64,000 nt of DNA from Caldilineaceae bacterium (GCA_019637645.1 JAHBVH010000034.1:1-64000), one strand, 5' to 3'. Shown: positions 50,401-59,196, counted from the stretch's first letter. Translations and numbers: made by a program. Notes: a model not told the origin generated them from the sequence alone.

Positions 50401-52457
50401 ATCGGCAAGGAGAGATTGGACCGCCCCGCGCCAATGAGTACCGTGGCAAGATGTTTTTTACCCATACGTCCCAAGGACCAGCAAAGCTCGCGCACCAGAA
50501 TCGTCAGCTCCGGCTCATTAAAGCGCCCAGGGGTGCCCATTCCGGCAATGGCAATCACCCGATCGACCCCCGCCGGCGCGGGCCGCGGATCAGGCAAAAA
50601 GAACGGCTGGGCCAATTCGCCCCGGATAATGCCACGCTGCGAGTATTGGTGTAACAGGAGATCCTCATCGGCTAAGCTAACGGTTGGATCAACGGTGGCT
50701 GTACCAGGCTGATAACGGCTGATCGACTGGTCCAGTTGATGCAGCAACCCGTGTGGCCGACTGCCCAGATAGTGTCCCATGGCAATGGCATCCACGGGGG
50801 TCGTTCCTGGCATGGCCGCCTGATGAATCTCCAACAAATCCCCACAGTGCAGATGCAACCGGATTGGCCGTGGGTCAATAGTAATCGTAAAGGGCAGTGC
50901 ATCCGGCTGACGATTGCGCCCATAGAGAAAACCGCGCACGAGGGTGTCGCGCACCGCCTGCTCTTCTTCCGAAAAGTTCCCGCGGTCCAACGGGCGATCA
51001 CTGCGAAAATGGATACGCCGCACTACGGCAGCCAGCTGTTTCCGATCATTCTGCCACGACGTTTCTAACAGGCTTTTGGCGATTGCCGGATCAAGCGATG
51101 CCTGCTTGCGGGTCGTCGTACTGGTTGTTTGTAAGCCATGGAGTTGGCCGAGGGCCGCTAGGTCCATGGGGGATAACGGGTGGGTCAGTAGCATCGACAG
51201 GGCCGAAAGCACGCCAGCGTTCGCGACCAAACCAGCGTGACTATCGGCAGCATAAAGCGTTGGCACCTTGGGCAGTAAGCCCAAGTGGTGCGCCACGCTC
51301 CCATCACCGGCGTTGCTAATGGCAAAGACTTGGTGAATCGAGCTAGCGTAGGCTTGCGCTTGGCGCGCCCATTGGTTCAACTTATGATTTTTGGTAAAGA
51401 GTTCAAAAGGATCGTCTTCTGCGGCAAGGCGCGCTAAACCAGCTGGATCGGCAATGTCAACATAGGTTGGCTGGTTATCCCCGGCGATATAGAGGATCCG
51501 CGTGGGATCCAACATTGTCTCAGCCGCGGCGAGCGTGGCATGATCACGTTGCGCCTGGGCCAAATGGGCCGCTGAAATGGGCACAATCGCGCCATAACTA
51601 ACTGGCTGATAGAGCGCATTCCGCAGCTTTTTGGATAACTTAGCGGGTGCCGGCAGCAGTTGGTAGACACTAGGAAATGAATTGACGACCTGCCGAAACA
51701 CCGCATGATCATGCTGGGCATCCAACATATCGGCCCAATGGATCAGCGCGAGCTGGCCGCTCAGCGCTAGTGGCGCGCTATAGAGCCCATAGTTGGGTGT
51801 ACCCAGCATAATGAGGCGCGCCATAGCCTGGTTGCCCGCTTTGCCGGTCACGTTCCAACGCTCAGGATAATGGTGGATAAACCAGCGCGCCACTAATCCC
51901 CCCGTTGAATGCGCCACCAGATGGACCGGCTCATCATCAGGAAAGCTCTTCAGCGCGGCATGCAGCTCGGCCGCGGCAATCTTCACGTCTTTGCGCCAAT
52001 CATAGGCAAAGAGTAAGAGATTCCAGTGTTCGGCCAACGTCAGAATGAGTTCCCCATAATACCGTTTGAGGATGCCTGTTGCCGTAATCTTATAGGCTGG
52101 ATCGGCCTCGCTACGCCCACTTTCATCCAATTGTAGGCGAGAGAGATGACCCGCAATGAGGTGGCGCGGATTCAGCCAGATGTGCTCGCGCACCCCCTGT
52201 CGATCTTCCGAAGTGAGCTGGCTGCCCAACATCCCCGGGATCAGGACCACATTACCGCGCTGCTGGGTGTTCCGTAGATTGCGGCTCAGTTCACGGCGAA
52301 GCGCCAAACTGTGTAGCCGCTGATAGAGGGGATTCCCCAAATATTTACGCAGGGTATGTTCCTCAGCGGCGCTCGGCTGTAAAAGCAAATTGCTCAATTC
52401 CGCCGCGCCGGCTGCTTCTAGGCGGCCCAGATAGTCATATTCGTTAAGCATAGACAC
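47451..52457 (-). CDS. Giant multidomain protein: lipase-like hydrolase, CHAT peptidase and a second caspase-like domain
   Basis: A 1668-residue cytoplasmic protein. Residues 65-390 are an alpha/beta hydrolase of the LCAT/PGAP1 type: VVLIPGMLGSQL as oxyanion region and Ser184 in VAHSTGG. Residues about 620-800 resemble a macro/aminopeptidase-N-like region (VLIGAGRSNLSLP). A CHAT (C80-like) peptidase has His999 in HYCGHC and Cys1040 in SNACETG. A second caspase/C25-like region has His1462 in TATHGAEW and Cys1518 in FFACYGAGTP. Ends in a small acidic helix region. It heads the subtilase/glycosidase cluster. Such combinations suggest an inducible effector; target unknown. Confidence 0.82.
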   Translation of the reverse strand: MSMLNEYDYLGRLEAAGAAELSNLLLQPSAAEEHTLRKYLGNPLYQRLHSLALRRELSRNLRNTQQRGNVVLIPGMLGSQLTSEDRQGVREHIWLNPRHLIAGHLSRLQLDESGRSEADPAYKITATGILKRYYGELILTLAEHWNLLLFAYDWRKDVKIAAAELHAALKSFPDDEPVHLVAHSTGGLVARWFIHHYPERWNVTGKAGNQAMARLIMLGTPNYGLYSAPLALSGQLALIHWADMLDAQHDHAVFRQVVNSFPSVYQLLPAPAKLSKKLRNALYQPVSYGAIVPISAAHLAQAQRDHATLAAAETMLDPTRILYIAGDNQPTYVDIADPAGLARLAAEDDPFELFTKNHKLNQWARQAQAYASSIHQVFAISNAGDGSVAHHLGLLPKVPTLYAADSHAGLVANAGVLSALSMLLTHPLSPMDLAALGQLHGLQTTSTTTRKQASLDPAIAKSLLETSWQNDRKQLAAVVRRIHFRSDRPLDRGNFSEEEQAVRDTLVRGFLYGRNRQPDALPFTITIDPRPIRLHLHCGDLLEIHQAAMPGTTPVDAIAMGHYLGSRPHGLLHQLDQSISRYQPGTATVDPTVSLADEDLLLHQYSQRGIIRGELAQPFFLPDPRPAPAGVDRVIAIAGMGTPGRFNEPELTILVRELCWSLGRMGKKHLATVLIGAGRSNLSLPIAVSGWLRGLKHALTSAQYWLQDLTLVIHDPAKLIEVDRVLQQGINTLNDRRRLLIQYLPLTEGDKTVYQEQARLYLLQAAVSQPEEAAGEKAATRIAVTLAGNNYRFGAITNTASIPEREIHLDPQLVNQANEELVVERDPQRQVQLGQFLEKLLIPEDLRNPLYSDAPLVMMVDATTARIHWELLAQSERSGPSAPLATDQDELTNQYWGASRGFTRQLRTSFAPPPEPPPPVERILRVLVVADPAQDAPLIGAKEEGIYVADLFERFNTLYANTKNRIEVVRLFGPREATRTAVLRQLMLRSYDLLHYCGHCLYDEADPPNSGWLFSNGERLSAHEFTRVDRIPKFVFSNACETGVIRDHQPTYSGKLAPSLAEAFFARGVSNFICTAWPVDDRAARDFALTLYACLLGIGTKDGELGNPAMYQQVPPLPMYEAMRTARLAVANPTHDVRTWGAYQHYGDPYFRLLKPAAAATPATTAASQRQRTRTPQPSAAAGAPTVAGHDAAKRALVFFNGVAGVTGAIHPPVSLADLGPQVTRRAPALPPIPTILRAVQTKRGLGSNQLAAITNPGVVGWGLLYHEDEDAQVLAALEPLYQHRLQQLDNPAVIHKLTYRSGETVDAWLDRHGVHLGDIDPACVPFYLLIVGSPARIPFAFGHLLDLQYAVGRLHFATAQEYACYVESVIAYERGTVRNRKEAIFFATQDERDPVITASAEQLVKPLLEDSSGQRGGLAAHCGFASRGLWGPLATKAALTEILIPPEQSATPPAFLFTATHGAEWPLQDPRQLAAQGALVCQRADYAQPLHEQDYFAAADLTDAAQVHGLIAFFFACYGAGTPTHYRFLDEKQLLLERRAPPRLAAEPFVAALPQRLLAHPNGGALACIGHVDKVFTTSFSNRNREPRLAAFRQALTEILTGKPVGLALMDFNDRFALKSTELSSRLEAGESALSEAMIYDWLIRNDAEGYLLLGDPAVHLQVDRLQ

Positions 52458-52703
52458 TCTCCTTTAGCGTCTCTTCCATCCTGTACGGCGACCCGCGAAC
52501 CTACCCTCAAGCGAGCCCAACCTACGGAACGCGACCACGCAGTATAGGCAGGGGAAGACAAATATACGGTTTAAGCTTCCTGTGGCGCAGGCAACACCAA
52601 CGCAGCCGATGTAGAACCGACTGCGCCAGCATGAGTTTATGCCTACGACACCATTGCTACGTGGGTTGAGCCCATAGCCTAGCAAGACGCAGCCGTACTT
52701 TCT

Positions 52704-54503
52704 CTACTCTGTCACCGTTCCTACTGGAGCATGGGTCGTGAGGCTCTCCTCGGCGAGAATGCTGTAGGGGGTCACGGAAAAGTCACTTAGTGCGGGGTGG
52801 TTGAGAATGGTTGCGGCCAACTCACTCTCGGCAAAGGTCTGGACATCTTCCGGTGTATCAAAGAAGAGGATACCGCTGAATTGACTGTTCTCCTCATCCA
52901 GCGCCCAGATCTTCCAGCGTAGCCCTTCGGCGGCGGCGAATGCTTCGGCCAGGGGCGAGACTTCAGCGATATAATCAGCCGTTGGCACGTTATAGGTGAA
53001 GTTGACCTGTAGCAAGGTGCCGATCCCCGCGGCGTCATTCGTGATCGCCGCGCCGACCGGCGCATGGGTGATCATGGACTCGGCGGCCATCATGGCATAC
53101 GCCTGCACCCGGAAGTCACTCAGCGCAGGGTGGCTTTGCACAGTGGCAAACAATTCTCCTTCGAGATAGGCTTGGCGGGCCGCGGCATTGGTAAAGAGAT
53201 AGACACCACCCCCGCGACTTTCGGCTTCATCAATGATCCAACTCTTCCAGACCAAGCCCTCGACGGCGAGAAAAGCTTCCGCCATGCCCGCGGCCAGTGC
53301 ACGGAATTCATCCGTCTCGACGTTGTAGGTGAAGTCCACTTCCAGGATGACGCCGGTCGCCACCTGATCCAGCAACACATTGGTCACTTCGATGGGAGCC
53401 GCGCGTTCATAGGTCGTGTAGATCGGGCAACGTTGGCGAAAGGCTTCCGCCATCATGGCGGCTTCTTCTTCGGTGGGGCCACTGACATTCATGGTGACAC
53501 GGAAAGCCCGAATGCGCGGGTTGACCGGTGCCCCCGCCACGCCGCGGGGATCCAGATCCGCCTCGACGGTGGCATTGATCGCATTGAGGGCAATGCTCTC
53601 TTCGCGGGCCACGGCTTCGTAGATCATGATGCCACAGGCGGGTAGCGCTCCAACCAATGCATCCAGCGGGTTGACCTCTTCATTGGGTCCATTGATCGGC
53701 GGCACCGAGTCGAAGATCCAGTGGTTGCCGCGGGCCGACATGACACTGCGGCCAAATTCGATCATGCGGCCACTCCCTGCGGGTTTGGCAAGTTCTGGGG
53801 CTTCGCCTTCGCGGTCGTTGTCCACAAGGGGATCGGCGGTGGTCGCAATGGGCTCCTGTGCCTCACCATCGACGACGTTCGTCACACTAATGGGGGCCGA
53901 GAGGCCGAGCGTCGTGTAGATCGGGCAGCGGGTGCTAAAGGCTGCCGCCATCAGGGCGGCTTCTTCGACGCTCGGCCCGTCCACCTTCATTGTGACATGA
54001 AAAGCGCGCACACGGGGGTTGACATTCGCACCAGCCACACCACGGGGATCAAGTTCCCCCTGCACAGTGGCCGACAGGTTGTGCGTCGCAATCTCTTGCT
54101 CAATACCAACGGCTTCGTAGATGTACATGCCACAGGCGATCAGCGCCGTCAACATACCATCCAGCGGGTTAACCTCTTCATTCGGGCCATTGATTGGTGG
54201 CACCGAATCGTAGATCCAATGATTACCACGGGCAGACATGAGTACACGCCCCGGCTGCACCAGATCCGCGGCCACTTTGGCAGTGACGAGTTGTAGATCT
54301 TCGGCAGGTTCCTCACTATCAGCCACATCACTATCAGCCACGGCGTCAGCAGAAGCGGTGTCACTTTCGCGCTCTTCTTCCGGGGCTGGTGTGGGTGTGG
54401 CCGTTTGTAAGGTTGGCGCGGCGTGCAAGACGGGTGCCAGTAGGGCAAAGAGCATAGTAAAGACAAACAGAACAGCACACAACTTCCATTGCGAGTTCTT
54501 CAT
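52704..54503 (-). CDS. Secreted protein with tandem OsmC-like and tandem YdhR-like domains
   Basis: A 599-residue exported protein with a signal peptide (1-28, LAPVLHA) and acidic, Pro/Thr-rich linker. OsmC-like domains at about 83-205 and 250-376 each keep the two OsmC cysteines: Cys124 and Cys193 (NPLDGMLTALIAC, TRCPIYTT); Cys290 and Cys359 (GALPAC, QRCPIYTT). Domains at about 384-480 and 495-591 match YdhR/ABM (VEGLVWKSWIIDE, GGGVYLFTN; AEGLRWKIWALDE). OsmC enzymes reduce organic hydroperoxides; export and tandem fusion are unusual. GGAG precedes the ATG. A peroxide-scavenging or redox role outside the cell is inferred. Confidence 0.85.
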   Translation of the reverse strand: MKNSQWKLCAVLFVFTMLFALLAPVLHAAPTLQTATPTPAPEEERESDTASADAVADSDVADSEEPAEDLQLVTAKVAADLVQPGRVLMSARGNHWIYDSVPPINGPNEEVNPLDGMLTALIACGMYIYEAVGIEQEIATHNLSATVQGELDPRGVAGANVNPRVRAFHVTMKVDGPSVEEAALMAAAFSTRCPIYTTLGLSAPISVTNVVDGEAQEPIATTADPLVDNDREGEAPELAKPAGSGRMIEFGRSVMSARGNHWIFDSVPPINGPNEEVNPLDALVGALPACGIMIYEAVAREESIALNAINATVEADLDPRGVAGAPVNPRIRAFRVTMNVSGPTEEEAAMMAEAFRQRCPIYTTYERAAPIEVTNVLLDQVATGVILEVDFTYNVETDEFRALAAGMAEAFLAVEGLVWKSWIIDEAESRGGGVYLFTNAAARQAYLEGELFATVQSHPALSDFRVQAYAMMAAESMITHAPVGAAITNDAAGIGTLLQVNFTYNVPTADYIAEVSPLAEAFAAAEGLRWKIWALDEENSQFSGILFFDTPEDVQTFAESELAATILNHPALSDFSVTPYSILAEESLTTHAPVGTVTE

Positions 54504-54561
54504 ACAGCAGGCTCCTTCTACTTTTCTTTTTTAGAGATGGATTGAAAAGGGATAGGACCAG

Positions 54562-54614
54562 AGCGCTGACCGGTTTTCCAAACCGGTCAGCGCTTGCCCA
54601 AGCGCGTAACTTCT
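54562..54614. repeat. Palindromic/MITE-like intergenic repeat
   Basis: AGCGCTGACCGGTTT (54562-54576) pairs perfectly with AAACCGGTCAGCGCT (54580-54594) around TCC. It is followed by TGCCCAAGCGCGTAACTTCT, the same 3' module seen at 58971-58990. Confidence 0.85.
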
Positions 54615-54659
54615 CGCATGTTGAGAGCAACCACCGGTAGCCTATCAAACGCTGAGACC

Positions 54660-54693
54660 AGCATAGCAGGCAGCGCGTTGCCTAAGCGTTGCG
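54660..54693. repeat. Second repeat type, left copy
   Basis: AGCATAGCAGGCAGCGCGTT and the following GCCTAAGCGTTGCG resemble 55176-55210 (about 28 of 34 positions by eye). The two copies flank the orphan fragment at 54765-55031. Confidence 0.55.
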
Positions 54694-54764
54694 TCTGATG
54701 TTGTGGGGCGTTTCTTCTTGCCGAACGAACGTTGCCTGTCGATGAGTGGAAGATGGCAAACTGG

Positions 54765-55031
54765 TTACTGAGCCAGGTGGGCATGCTGCGGCAAATAGCG
54801 CTGCCACGCCGCCTCTAGTTCGTCTGCCGAGCGCCCAAAGAGGGCAGGCGCTACCGTCCCCCACTGTTCATGGTGAGGCAGAGTGACCACCAATGCCAGC
54901 ACTTTTGCTGTGTCATATTCGGCCAGTACATATTGGACCAACTGATTGGCCGCGGCAATAACGGCGGCAACTAGCTCATAAAGTTTGGTCTGGAAAGCAC
55001 GCCTAGGTCTTGATTCTCCTGTGGAGGACAC
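54765..55031 (-). CDS. Orphan short protein, probably a C-terminal remnant
   Basis: An 88-residue reading frame. Its second half (LVQYVLAEYDTAKVLALVVT, GRSADELEAAWQRYL) has the look of the C-terminal end of Chloroflexota peptidase-MA-like or tail-anchored proteins, which end DELEAAWxxYL. The main catalytic region is missing. It is flanked by two copies of a short direct repeat, so it may be a relic left by deletion or excision. No firm ribosome site. Confidence 0.4.
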   Translation of the reverse strand: MSSTGESRPRRAFQTKLYELVAAVIAAANQLVQYVLAEYDTAKVLALVVTLPHHEQWGTVAPALFGRSADELEAAWQRYLPQHAHLAQ

Positions 55032-55175
55032 TTGTTCGAATGCTACGTTGTGATTCGGTGCCGATGCCCAGGGATCATCATCCGGATCATTCAGTTGCTG
55101 CCATTCAAAATTTTTGGGGGGGTCATCTTGCCGCTCCTGCTTTATACCATACCTGCCTGACTAGTTATCGCATAG

Positions 55176-55210
55176 AGCATAGCAGGCCAAGCGTTCCCTA
55201 ACCGTTGCCG
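55176..55210. repeat. Second repeat type, right copy
   Basis: AGCATAGCAGGCCAAGCGTT then CCCTAACCGTTGCCG, matching 54660-54693. The rest of the 279-base gap (55032-55310) shows no gene. Confidence 0.5.
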
Positions 55211-55310
55211 GTAGCACGCAGGGACGCGGTTTTGGCGGGATTCAGTGTTCCTGGCGGGGCAAAGGGAAGTGGGGCAAAGGGAGGAGGGACGGAAAGGGTG
55301 ATAGACAAGC

Positions 55311-58300
55311 TCAGTTGGCGGCTTGTTTGCGGATAGCCGTAAGAATCTCCCGGTGGCCGGGCATCGCCTCCCAGAACAACTGCTGGTGGGTAGGATCAGC
55401 GATGGTGGCGGCGCGAGCTTGCAGGTGGGCATACATCGCCTGCAACATCATGGACGAGCGCGAGTCCGCAAGCGCCTGCAGCACTTGATAGCAAACACGA
55501 TAGATCTGCAGCGCTTCTTCGGTGCGATCGAGGTTGCGCGTTTCTAGCTGGGAGAGGATTTCTTCGACGATCGCGCGTGCTTCGGATAGCTTCCCTTGCT
55601 GCAGTGCAATAGCGGCTAATCCGGCCATGGGCTCCAAACTGCGATTGTACTGTTCCATGGCAAACGCAAGCGCTTTGGCAGCTTGATAGTTCTGCTGGGC
55701 CGCGGCGAACTCGTTCAGGCCCAGCCATGCATGCCCCATCAAGGTATGCGCTAGGGCCATGTGACGCCTGTCTCCCCGCGGTTCAGCCGCCTGCAAGGCT
55801 TGCTCGCCATAGGCCAGCGCGACCGCGAATTCGGCGCGGTAGATATGCAACAAACCGAGCCAGTATAGCGCTATCGTGCGATGGGGCCGCGTCTTTTCTA
55901 CCGTACGATAGCCCGCTAAAGCACGCTTTAAGAGCTGTTCGGCAGCTTCCCCATGGCCGGATTGCAAAGAATAAAAGCCAAGATAAGCATGGGCAGTTGC
56001 GGCAAAGGTAACATTGGTTTCCTGTAGGAGGGTAATTGACTGGTGGAGGGCTGCGTCGGCTTTGTTGTAATCGCCCGTATAGATATAGAGCCAACCGAGA
56101 TTGCGCAAGAGCTGCCCACGGTCCACCGGTGTATTTAAGCGGTGGCTCAATGATAATCCCGCCTCAATATGATCGATGGCTTGCGCATACCCATCTTCGC
56201 CTTGGGCAATCAACGCATAGGCCATCTTATGGTGAATGTTCATCTCGCCCCGCAAGTTGCCGCTATCCCGATGAATATCAAGCGCTTCTTGCAGATAGTT
56301 GATGATTTCTGCATAAGGCGCGCCGGTGAACATCCCAACCGCACTGAGCCAGTTGAGCGCTTCGGCGATGTGCATGCGACTGTTAACTGTGCGCGCCGAG
56401 GCGAGGGCTTGGCGCAGCACAGCGCGTGCGTTGGGCAGATTACCTTGCTCAAAATAGACGATGCCACAGCGGCAGAACGCCTCTGATTCTGTCAAGTGGT
56501 CGCCATGCGTCCGGGCTAGACGAACCGCGGCTTGTGCAACTTGGACGGCATTGATATAGTCACCGGTAGCGGCATACCAGTTGGCCATTCGCATGTGGAA
56601 AACCGCTAGCAATCTTGCGCTTGGCGAAAATCTGCCTGGATCGCCATCCGCCTTCTCGTCTACAAGCGCCTGGATCGCCATCAGATCAGCCTGCTGGGCA
56701 TCCAAGCGGCCAAGGAAATAGTAGACTTGCTCACGCGCCAGCAGCAGTTCCAGTCGTTTGAGAGCATCGGTTGTTGTCAGCAAGGCAAGCGCCCGTGAGA
56801 AATAGTCAATGGCCGCGCTGTTGGCAAATTGCGCCATAGCAAGCTCACCTGCCCGCTGTAAATAATCGACTGCTTTTGCAAAGAGCTTCGCCTGCTCATA
56901 ATGTTCGGCCAGTCGGCCACAAACTTCATTGGGCGTCTCCTGATAGATCTGTTCCAGCGCTTCCGCTACCCGCCGGTGGAGCAGCCGCCGCCGCGTCTGG
57001 CTGATCTCGTTGTAGGCCACATCCCGAATACGGTCGTGGCTAAAGTCATAGCACTCTGCACCTTGTTCACGAATCAGTTGGCGCGCCAATAGCTCATCAA
57101 GCGCATCGACCACCGCCTCTTCGATGTCCTCTTCCCCCATCTCTTCCGCTCCTACGGTTGCGGCGAGCAGGACAGGATAGGTAAACGAGCGCCCAATCGC
57201 CGCGGCAAGATTCACTACTCGCTGGGTTGCTGGCGCTAATTGTGCCAGCCGTTGGCGGATAACACTGTAAAGCTTGGGCGGTAGCCCGCTCGGGTTGGCG
57301 TCGGTAGTCAGAGATGCAATGGCCGCCTGCTGTGCACGCAGCAGCTCAACCACAAAGAGGGGATTGCCCGCGCTATCGGCATAGAGCTGGGTCAGCGCTG
57401 CCGTGGACAGGCTAACGGCCTGGACGGCCTGGGCGAGCGCCTGCACCTCTGCCCGGTCTAAAGGCGCAAGGGCCAACTCAGTGAGCAGATCATCACGACG
57501 CAGCACGGCAAGGAGGGTGGCTAAGGGATGGGTGCGGCTCACCTCACCAGTGCGGATCGTGCCAACGATAAGCAGGGGCGCGGTGTCGGCCATGCGCAGC
57601 AAAAAGTGTAACCACGTCAGCGTCTCGCTATCGGCCCATTGCAAGTCATCAAAGAGCAATACCACCGGCTGACGGTCGGCCAAGATGGCGTGACCGAGTG
57701 CCGCCAAGAAGTGCTGCTGCTGCCAGCTCTCGGTCAGCGGCTGGGGTGGCGGCAAATTGGGGTGTTCGGCCAGCAGCGCAGGCAGCAACCGGGCAACATG
57801 GCTGAGTTGATTTTCGTTCAAACGCGGCAACCGTTGCCGAATCCCCGCGGCCTGTAATAATTCGACAATGGGCGCATAGGCCAATGCACCGTGTGTCTGA
57901 TAGGAGCGTGTGCGCACAGCGAGAATGCCCTGTTGTCCTGCCCAATGGAGCATTTCTTCGGCCAGCCGCGTCTTCCCAATGCCCGCCTCCCCAGCAATGA
58001 TGACCAGCCCTGGTTGTCCGCGCCGCGCCCGTTGCCAAGCCAGTTGGAGGAGCTGCCATTCACCGTGACGCCCAATGAGCGGGATCGGCTCCCCCGGAAA
58101 CAACGCGGGGCTACCAACGGCAGTGGGCGCGATGGGGTGTCGTAGCTGTTCATAGAGGGCAACCGTCGCTGGGGCCGGTTCGACCCCCAGTTCTTGCTCC
58201 AGTCGCTGTACACACTCTTGGTAGACGCGCAATGCGCCGGTACGGTCGCCCGTGGCCGCCCGCAGCCGCATCAACTGCTGGTAACTCTTCTCTTCTAGTG

Positions 58301-58859
58301 GATCGAGGAGGAGCAGCCGTTGGGCATAGTGAATGCCTTCCGCATAGGCCCGCTGATTCTCGAGCAGCGGCACCAACCGTTCGAGTGCGGCCATCACCGC
58401 TTGGTGCAACTCTGTGCGCAGTGGGAGAATCCAGTCATCGTAACAAGTGGGCAACAGCTCGCCGCGGTAGTGCTCAAACAGGGCGGTGAGCAACGCTTGG
58501 TCTAGGGGCTTGGTGCGCAGTTGGGCAAGGATCTGTTCCACCTCAAGTACATCGCAAGTAAAGGGGGCATCTGTGCGCCAGGTGATCTGCTGGTTATCCG
58601 CGATGAGGAATGCCGCGACAGCAGGCAACTGTTGACGCAGTTGAAGGAGGAGCTTGCGTAGGTTGGTGCGCGCCTGACTTTCGCTCGAAACCGGCCAGAA
58701 GTGGAAAGCAAGCTGTTGACGAGAATGGGGCGCCCGGCAGTGAAGCACCAAATAGGCCAGCAGCGCTTGCAGCCGCGCCGCGGCAAAGCCAGCCACGGGG
58801 GCAGAGCCAAACGACAACTGAAAACGCCCTAGTAGGCTAATTTGTAGGTGCGGTGGCAT
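55311..58859 (-). CDS. BTAD-type transcriptional regulator with AAA/STAND ATPase and TPR repeats
   Basis: A 1182-residue regulator. Residues 1-100 are a winged-helix region (ISLLGRFQLSFG, ARLQALLAYLVLH, LRKLLLQLRQQL). Residues 101-240 form the bacterial transcriptional activation domain (DPLEEKSYQQLMRL, ELGVEPAPATVALYEQL). The ATPase has IIAGEAGIGKTRLAEEM (Walker A 290-297) and VLLFDDLQWAD. Residues about 640-1120 are TPR-like helices. Such proteins are signal-integrating activators, in AfsR/MalT style. It is divergent from the regulator at 59582. Target genes unknown. Confidence 0.88.
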   Translation of the reverse strand: MPPHLQISLLGRFQLSFGSAPVAGFAAARLQALLAYLVLHCRAPHSRQQLAFHFWPVSSESQARTNLRKLLLQLRQQLPAVAAFLIADNQQITWRTDAPFTCDVLEVEQILAQLRTKPLDQALLTALFEHYRGELLPTCYDDWILPLRTELHQAVMAALERLVPLLENQRAYAEGIHYAQRLLLLDPLEEKSYQQLMRLRAATGDRTGALRVYQECVQRLEQELGVEPAPATVALYEQLRHPIAPTAVGSPALFPGEPIPLIGRHGEWQLLQLAWQRARRGQPGLVIIAGEAGIGKTRLAEEMLHWAGQQGILAVRTRSYQTHGALAYAPIVELLQAAGIRQRLPRLNENQLSHVARLLPALLAEHPNLPPPQPLTESWQQQHFLAALGHAILADRQPVVLLFDDLQWADSETLTWLHFLLRMADTAPLLIVGTIRTGEVSRTHPLATLLAVLRRDDLLTELALAPLDRAEVQALAQAVQAVSLSTAALTQLYADSAGNPLFVVELLRAQQAAIASLTTDANPSGLPPKLYSVIRQRLAQLAPATQRVVNLAAAIGRSFTYPVLLAATVGAEEMGEEDIEEAVVDALDELLARQLIREQGAECYDFSHDRIRDVAYNEISQTRRRLLHRRVAEALEQIYQETPNEVCGRLAEHYEQAKLFAKAVDYLQRAGELAMAQFANSAAIDYFSRALALLTTTDALKRLELLLAREQVYYFLGRLDAQQADLMAIQALVDEKADGDPGRFSPSARLLAVFHMRMANWYAATGDYINAVQVAQAAVRLARTHGDHLTESEAFCRCGIVYFEQGNLPNARAVLRQALASARTVNSRMHIAEALNWLSAVGMFTGAPYAEIINYLQEALDIHRDSGNLRGEMNIHHKMAYALIAQGEDGYAQAIDHIEAGLSLSHRLNTPVDRGQLLRNLGWLYIYTGDYNKADAALHQSITLLQETNVTFAATAHAYLGFYSLQSGHGEAAEQLLKRALAGYRTVEKTRPHRTIALYWLGLLHIYRAEFAVALAYGEQALQAAEPRGDRRHMALAHTLMGHAWLGLNEFAAAQQNYQAAKALAFAMEQYNRSLEPMAGLAAIALQQGKLSEARAIVEEILSQLETRNLDRTEEALQIYRVCYQVLQALADSRSSMMLQAMYAHLQARAATIADPTHQQLFWEAMPGHREILTAIRKQAAN

Positions 58860-58910
58860 AAAGATGAACTCGCAGCAACCATCGACGCCGTACGGTCAGC
58901 AGAGAATAGG

Positions 58911-58990
58911 ACTTACGCAGTTGGTTGGTACGACCAGAGACCTGACAGGTTTTCCAAACCTGTCAGGTCTTGTCCAAGTGCGTAACTTCT
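58911..58990. mobile_element. MITE-like element, best-preserved copy
   Basis: ACTTACGCAGTTGG at the left and GTGCGTAACTT at the right form imperfect terminal inverted repeats. Between them AGACCTGACAGGTTT and AAACCTGTCAGGTCT (58938-58952/58956-58970) make a perfect 15-bp stem. The element is about 80 bp and does not encode protein. Length and TIR suggest a non-autonomous transposon; no transposase is in the window. Confidence 0.6.
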
Positions 58991-59151
58991 AAGAGAATAA
59001 AATTATACACCATATAGCCGGAAAGCCGTGTTGTTAATAGAGAGGGAATCGATCATTCAGGGCAAACGCGAACCCGAAAAAGCTGGGTAAAACCCGCGAC
59101 TAACAGCGAAAGGCGTGCGCAGGCGCTTCGGTTCGAGTGCCGGCGGTAGGC

Positions 59152-59179
59152 CCCCTGCCGCCGGCCTTGGCGGCAGGGG
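59152..59179. other. G+C-rich hairpin
   Basis: CCCCTGCCGCC and GGCGGCAGGGG form a perfect 11-bp stem with a 6-base loop. No T-run follows on either strand. Confidence 0.5.
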
Positions 59180-59196
59180 CAGGAGGGGATGTGCGC

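Noticed and set aside
52464..52685. A 73-codon open frame between the CHAT gene and the OsmC/YdhR gene
   Set aside because: No protein-like pattern or start signal; treated as intergenic.
59120..59160. GGTTCGAGTGCC as a tRNA T-arm
   Set aside because: Flanking bases do not form a T-stem, and no anticodon arm or acceptor stem is found upstream.
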